Shown: positions 59,301 to 64,000 of the stretch, in pieces
How the letters are laid out: every line of letters begins with the position of its first letter
Position numbering within the stretch: position 1 is the first letter of the stretch
Assembly: GCA_028583605.1 (NCBI GenBank)
Contig: CM053332.1
Location: 27,609,956 to 27,673,955 of the forward strand
DNA length: 64,000 nt
Direction: 5' to 3'
Source: Dastarcus helophoroides
Taxonomy: Eukaryota; Arthropoda; Insecta; Coleoptera; Bothrideridae
The notes under the pieces: model-generated
Database searches by the model: none
The model's input: only the letters and a program-made list of their open reading frames with translations
Told to the model about the DNA's origin: nothing
Position numbers and translations under genes: made by a program

Positions 59301-59880
59301 TCTATTAAATCGTTCTCAAAAAGAATTGAATGTAAAGGAGAATGTAAAGAACATTTTCAGTTTAAAAGTTAATATATTTAGAGATATTTATCATAATTCT
59401 TCATAATAACAATCAAATCAACACCTTGGCGTGTTAACTTGATTTAGAAAAATCTATTAAGATAAGATATCTTTTTTAAAGGAACCCCAGTCCATGGCAG
59501 AGGATTTAAAAGACATTAAATCCTAATAACATTGATCAAAATACGAAAATCTTTCCGAATAAAAGTCAACCGAATACCAAGAAAGGTTTCACCTGTAAAA
59601 AAATCTATTAAATTATCTCGTCTATTAAATCGTTCTCAAAAATAATTGAATGTAAAGGAGAATGTAAAGAACATTTTCAGTTTAAAAGTTGATATATTTA
59701 GAGATTTTCATTATAATTCTTCATAATAACAATCAAATCAATACCTTGGTGTGTTAAATTGATTTAGAAAAATCTATTAAGATAAGAGAACTTTTTCAAA
59801 GGAACCCCAGTCCATGGCAGAGGATTTAAAAGATATTATATCTTAATAACATTGATCAAAATACGAACATATTTCTCAAA
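56400..59880. repeat. Eleven nearly identical 320-bp monomers
   Basis: ACATTGATCAAAATACGAAA recurs close to every 320 bp from 56650 to 59850, with ACCTTGGTGTGTTAACTTGA in each. Copies differ at only a few positions. A 64-residue open frame starting at a TTG survives in six of them, broken in others by a stop (TTCTTAAA in the unit at 56970) or a one-base loss (unit at 57930); it is a by-product. Confidence 0.93.
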
Positions 59881-60539
59881 GTCAACCGAATATCGGGGAA
59901 GAAATGCCAGAAGAATCAAACGAATAAAGAAGAATATTCTTTTAAAGAAAAAATCTATTTAAAGCAAATATCCTCTTTAAAGAGACTTCAGTCCATGGTA
60001 GAAAATTTAGAAGACATTTAACCTTAAAAACATTGAACAAAATACGAAAATATTTTCCTATAAAAGTCAACCAAATAGGAAGGATAGTTTCTCCTGTAGA
60101 AAAAAATCTATTAATCTTTCTATCTATTAAATCGTCCCTCAAAACAATTGAATCTGTGACGGAGAATGTAAAAGGGATTTAGGCATTAAAAATTGATACA
60201 TTTAGAGGTAATTCTTTTTAAAGAGAATCAAACCAATACAGAATGGTTTTATTTTGAACTGGAAAAATCTATTAAAAATCTTCAAAGAGACTCCAGTCCA
60301 AAATAAGAGTTTAGAAGATATTAAACCTTAACGACATTGATCAAAATACATTAATTAATAAAATCCAACCATACGAAAATCTTTCCCAATACAATTGAAC
60401 AGAATATCAGGGAAACTTTTGCGTGAGACAAATCTATTAAAAATCTATTAAAGACAACAATCGTCCTCAAGAAGAATCCAATTTGAGACGGAGAATGTAA
60501 AAGACATTCAAACTGTAAAAAATTTTACGTTTAGAGGGC

Positions 60540-62335
60540 TGCCTGCACTATTACAGTTTAGCGCTATTTGTATGACTGTTGAAGCTATTCCAGAATTTCT
60601 TTCATAGATCGATAGGTGGCGCGCTATACAAATTACTTGAACGAATAAGATAAAAAAACATTTGTTTTTCATATAGAGCAAAATTATGCGAAGCTGAAAA
60701 CATTTTTAGTACCAATTGAATTTCAGCATTGTGTGGTGGTTGACATTCAAGGATAATTGCGTAATGTTGGATTACTTTAAGCTATGTGGTATGTGCAGAT
60801 GGTTTATAGACGTTATAATGTTAATACTTCATATATATCAAAAGGACCGAAGTAAATATATTTAATTGTTTACAACGCCGCCCAAAGATGATCCTCGCAA
60901 CAAATGCAAACAGAAGCTTACAAACAGCGATACTGTTTGACGATAAATATTTTGAAATATGCTCTGATACGCCAACAAAATGATCAAATATTTGCCAAGT
61001 TTTCCTAGACGGAGATGGGTGCTAATGAGTAGATATCTTCGAATGTAACGTCATGGATACTAGCACGTCGTGGATACTAGAGCAGCTTCTATAAATCTAA
61101 AGTAAGGTGGTTAAACGTACGAAAATGATAACTTTTGAATTGAACACCGAAGCGGTGGCGAAAGAAAAGAACATTACAATGATTTGCAAGCAGCTATCAG
61201 CAAATGTTCCATACGGGCTACGGCAATAAATACTTCAAAGATCACCTATTGTGAACCCGTAAACACAAATCTTCCATAAAGACCCATACCCATAGTGTCT
61301 CGGTTTTACCATCTTGAATTATCTCTACGACAAAGATCGAGCATCTTTGTCTTTGTGAATATTTTATACATCACGAAAATAAATGACGTTGACCCCGAAA
61401 TTAAATCTGAATTTCCTTAAGATTGGATCTGAATTTCCTCAAGATTCGAACTGAATTTAGCCAAGATTCAATCAAAATGCTAAGTTAGTCATATACGTAC
61501 TTGTCATAGCGAAATTTAATCTATTATTTCACCCCCTTAGGGGTCGATTTTTGTTGATTTTTTTTTAAACAAGAGCCACACATTTCTAATTTCTAATATC
61601 ACAAACATCCCCTATTTAGGGGCAACAAATGATAACGTTTGGTGTATTCATTTATACTCAGCAACAAAAACGTAAAGAGGAGAAATTTCCTGAAAACTTT
61701 CTTAAATTTATCGCTTTTTATTAACGGTAAAATGTCAATAAATTGCCGTTGAAATGCAAAGAACCCCGCGCTATCTATGTCGAATGGTTTACTGCCAAGT
61801 GATGTTTTCTAAGGGTTTGTCGTTAATTCATCATAATGATTCATATACGTTTGAGACTGGAACTCGTTTTTACACTCCGAATGTTGAGGGTGTAAATTAT
61901 GAATTCAAGACAGTTAGTCAATAATATACGTGCAAATTTTCATTGTTAAATACCTACAAAATTCTGCAGCGCCCCTTTTTTATCCCACTTTGATACGCAC
62001 AAACGTTCATTTTATGACAGATATTACAAGTGGGGGCTTTTTGGAAGTATGAACTTGAACTAAAAAATATCCTGGATCTTCAAGATGAACCATAACGTGA
62101 AGGACGTAGACTTTGACGCATTTACATTGGAAAAAATCCAGATGATCGATAGGAAATAGATTGAGTAGCAACATCCTGAAATTCCCACGAGTAATCAAGA
62201 GAAATCATGGTAGACTATATTTCACTTTTTTTTTCAAGTTAAATGTTCTACAATGAAACAGTCGGACGTTTAATAGTTAAAAATATTTACAACCAACACC
62301 CATGGACCTGTTTCGGTCTTCTTTGGCTTCGTTAG
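60540..62335. other. Unique DNA after the satellite-like array
   Basis: Less AT-rich, no array words and no supported gene. Holds a 20-bp direct repeat (GTCATGGATACTAG/GTCGTGGATACTAG, 61050-61080), a three-copy 22-bp repeat (61403-61473) and two palindromes, CCCCTTAGGGG (61543-61553) and CCCCTATTTAGGGG (61609-61622). Open frame 62007-62198 (minus) is not recognisable. May be the flank of another locus or regulatory DNA. Confidence 0.4.
61403..61473. repeat. Three-copy 22-bp tandem repeat
   Basis: AATCTGAATTTCCTTAAGAT, then two variants (ATCTGAATTTCCTCAAGATT and AACTGAATTTAGCCAAGATT). Confidence 0.85.
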
Positions 62336-63176
62336 CATTGTATGGTCTTCTAAAGAGAGCATTTCGAAAAAAAAAACCAATTTTAGGAAAAAGCTCGAAT
62401 AAAATGAAAATCAATCTGAAATGGAATGAAAATCATATTTAAAATAAAAAACTCATTTTTCCAAAAATCTCAAAAAATCGGACAATTTGAAAAAAGTTAT
62501 ATTTTCGATGGTCGAATTTTCTAAAAACTGACGTAATTTTTAAAACACGTTGATATTTTAACAAAATTTTCCTCTAGGAGATTTAGAAACATAAAATATT
62601 GCATTTTAAAATACAAGTTAAAATTTCGAAAATAAGACAAGTTTTGAAAAACATGAATCAAAAAAAAAAGTCAGAAAACAGCGAATATTAAAAGAAGTCC
62701 ATTCGTTTATTTATTAATATTTGAAAATTTCGAGGTTAAGACAAACTTCTTTGAGTCATATTAAATTTTTAAAAAGTCAAATTAAGAAAAAAAGAAATTT
62801 TTAGAAAAATCCGGATATTAAAACAAAGGCTTTCGAAAAAAATTAATGATTTTTGAAAAATACCGCCGAAATGTCAAAAAAAGTTTGAAATTTCTAAAAG
62901 AAATTTCAATATTTCTAAAAGAAATTCCAATATTTCTAAAATATATTCCAATATTTTTAAAACAAATTCCAATTTTGAAAGAAAAAAGTGGAATTTTTAA
63001 GAATTAAGTGGTAATTTCGAAAGCGACCAATTTCAAAAAAAATGTCTGGGAAAGGATTTTTTTTATAAAACCAGATTTAGAATAAAACCAAATCTTTCGA
63101 AAGAACTGCCAAAATATTTCCAAAGGTCGAATAATGTGAAAAAATTTGCAATTTCCAAAAACATTTTTCTCAAAAA
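62336..63176. repeat. Degenerate AT-rich repeat
   Basis: TTTCGAAAAAAA/AAATTTTTAAAA filler with a triple AATTCCAATATTTCTAAAA-type tandem near 62900-62980. No coding content. Confidence 0.6.
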
Positions 63177-63240
63177 TGTACTTCTTGATACTAATTTTGA
63201 CACATTTAAATGTCAGTAAAGAAATTAAGCTGTAAAAATT

Positions 63241-63418
63241 GTCCCCTGAAACCAACAACCAAGAGTTACTCAGTATCTCTCTAAAGATGATAGCTTGGCT
63301 GTCGAAACGCTTTAGAGCAACCTTTGTTGGGTTTTTTAATCTTTCTTGGTTTCAGGGGACAATTTTTGTATTTCAATTTTTGAAGATAACCAAGGACCAG
63401 TCCGTTTCACCAAAAAAA
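63241..63418 (+). mobile_element. Dispersed inverted-repeat element, copy in duplication unit 1
   Basis: GTCCCCTGAAACCAACAACC, hairpin CTCTAAAGATGATAGCTTGG ... GAAACGCTTTAGAG, TTTCTTGGTTTCAGGGGACA and terminus GATAACCAAGGACCAGTCCG. The core CTGAAGA is changed to CTAAAGA, with a matching GCTTTAGAG that gives a perfect 8-bp outer stem. Confidence 0.88.
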
Positions 63419-63627
63419 AGTCAATAAAGAATCTGAAGGCAGAAAACATTTTTTTTTCGAAATTAACCAATAATATTTTATCCCACATTTTTAATTTTTG
63501 ATAACATGCCGATCTAATTTAGAGAAAATAGATGAATTTGAAAAAATCCAAAATCTGAAGAAGTGTACTTCTTGATACCAATTTTGACACATTTAAATGT
63601 TAGTAAAGAAATTAAGCTGCAAAAATT

Positions 63628-63806
63628 GTCCCCTGAAACCAACAACCAAGAGTTACTCAGTATCTCTCTAAAGATGATAGCTTGGCTGTCGAAACGCTTT
63701 AGAGCAACCTTTGTTGTGTTTTTTAATCTTTCTTGGTTTCAGGGGACAATTTTTGTATTTCAATTTTTGAAGATAACCAAGGACCAGTCCGTTTCACCAA
63801 AAAAAA
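63628..63806 (+). mobile_element. Dispersed inverted-repeat element, copy in duplication unit 2
   Basis: Same as unit 1, including the CTAAAGA/CTTTAGAG stem. Copied with the 387-bp unit. Confidence 0.88.
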
Positions 63807-64000
63807 GTCAATAAAGAAATTGAATGCAGAAAACATTTTTTTTACGAAATTACCCAATAATATTTTAACCCACATTTTTAATTTTTGGTAACTTGCCGAT
63901 CTAATTTAGAGAAAATAGATGAATTTGAAAAAATCCAAAATCTGAAGAAAAAGCCAATTTGGAGGAAAAAGTCGACAGCTCCAGAAACTAAAGCATCGCA

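Larger units (their letters stand above)
44430..60535. repeat. 16-kb satellite-like array of ~312-320-bp monomers
   Basis: Recurrent words AAAAATCTATTAAAAGCAAA, TTAAACCTTAA, GATCAAAATACGAAAATCTT and TCCATGGCAGAGG in fixed order across the whole stretch, about 50 monomers. Sub-blocks differ in homogeneity: diverged at 44430-45000 and 47330-52000, well ordered at 45000-47320, 52900-55500 and 56400-59880. Interrupted by a hairpin (48190-48276) and a dispersed element (48563-48747). It starts just after the presumed tio/tsh 3' end. Confidence 0.9.
63177..63950. repeat. 387-bp tandem duplication carrying the dispersed element
   Basis: GTACTTCTTGATAC starts at 63178 and 63565; both copies contain ACATTTAAATGT, the element and the tail CCGATCTAATTTAGAGAAAA, and differ at few positions. 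Confidence 0.93.

Noticed and set aside
56651..59406. Six similar 64-residue open frames (MIKIRKSF...) in tandem, possible small-protein family
   Set aside because: They start at TTG, follow the 320-bp repeat exactly, and sister monomers carry stops or frameshifts at no visible cost. The frame is a by-product of near-identical monomers.
63239..63814. Two related open frames (LKMIAWLSKRFRATFV) as a conserved protein
   Set aside because: They read through the central hairpin and arms of the dispersed element and duplicate with it; similar strings occur at every + oriented copy.

Overview
This looks like a piece of an insect nuclear genome. It is very AT-rich, carries split genes with canonical GT/AG introns, has no bacterial-style operons, and its one clear gene is the insect teashirt/tiptop zinc-finger regulator. 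I cannot place the order. A single tiptop-like gene with a C-terminal fourth finger, buried in repeat-heavy DNA, would suit a beetle or another non-dipteran insect, but that is inference.

The gene is on the + strand near the middle of the window. A 190-bp internal coding exon (39928-40117) is joined through a 304-bp intron to a long 3' exon (40422-43548, stop TAA). Together they encode about 1,100 residues with three widely spaced Tsh-type C2H2 fingers, an atypical C2HC finger, a fourth C-terminal C2H2 finger and a PLDLS CtBP-binding motif. The first coding exon was not found. A 3' UTR of about 0.7 kb probably follows.

Nearly everything else is non-coding repeat. From left to right: unique AT-rich DNA (1-1560); a repeat remnant (1560-2290); a 0.5-kb pyrimidine tract with a perfect hexamer microsatellite (2295-2819); a degenerate ~300-bp tandem array (2820-5600); mostly unique DNA (5600-7840); a ~125-bp tandem array holding four regularly placed 154-bp hairpins (7840-10310); AT-rich degenerate repeat with a pair of ~200-bp inverted arms (10736-14450); a GC-richer island (14811-15640); a 10-kb array of 0.5-0.9-kb units that flips orientation near 23.63 kb (15640-25860); a ~533-bp array (25860-27720); a second GC-richer island (28500-29330); a 17-bp minisatellite (30861-31036); and head-to-head 541-bp arrays around a perfect palindrome at 33.58 kb (31040-35640). 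Mostly unique sequence follows (36400-39927), then the gene.

Downstream of the gene lies a 16-kb satellite-like array (44430-60535) of ~312-320-bp monomers. It shows several tiers of higher-order organisation, including a 3 x 312 = 935-bp repeat and eleven nearly identical 320-bp copies. Unique DNA (60540-62335) and a 387-bp tandem duplication (63177-63950) close the window.

A short dispersed inverted-repeat element of about 240 bp when complete (MITE-like) occurs at least a dozen times, including inside the gene's small intron. Its centre folds into a hairpin resembling the core of a hammerhead ribozyme (CTGAAGA ... GAAAC). A different repeat near the left end carries the same layout. These, the twin long hairpins at 39.7 and 48.2 kb, and the embedded palindromes of the 125-bp array are the least explained signals. 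I found no second protein-coding gene that I can defend. The unique islands may be regulatory DNA of the developmental gene, but sequence alone does not prove that.
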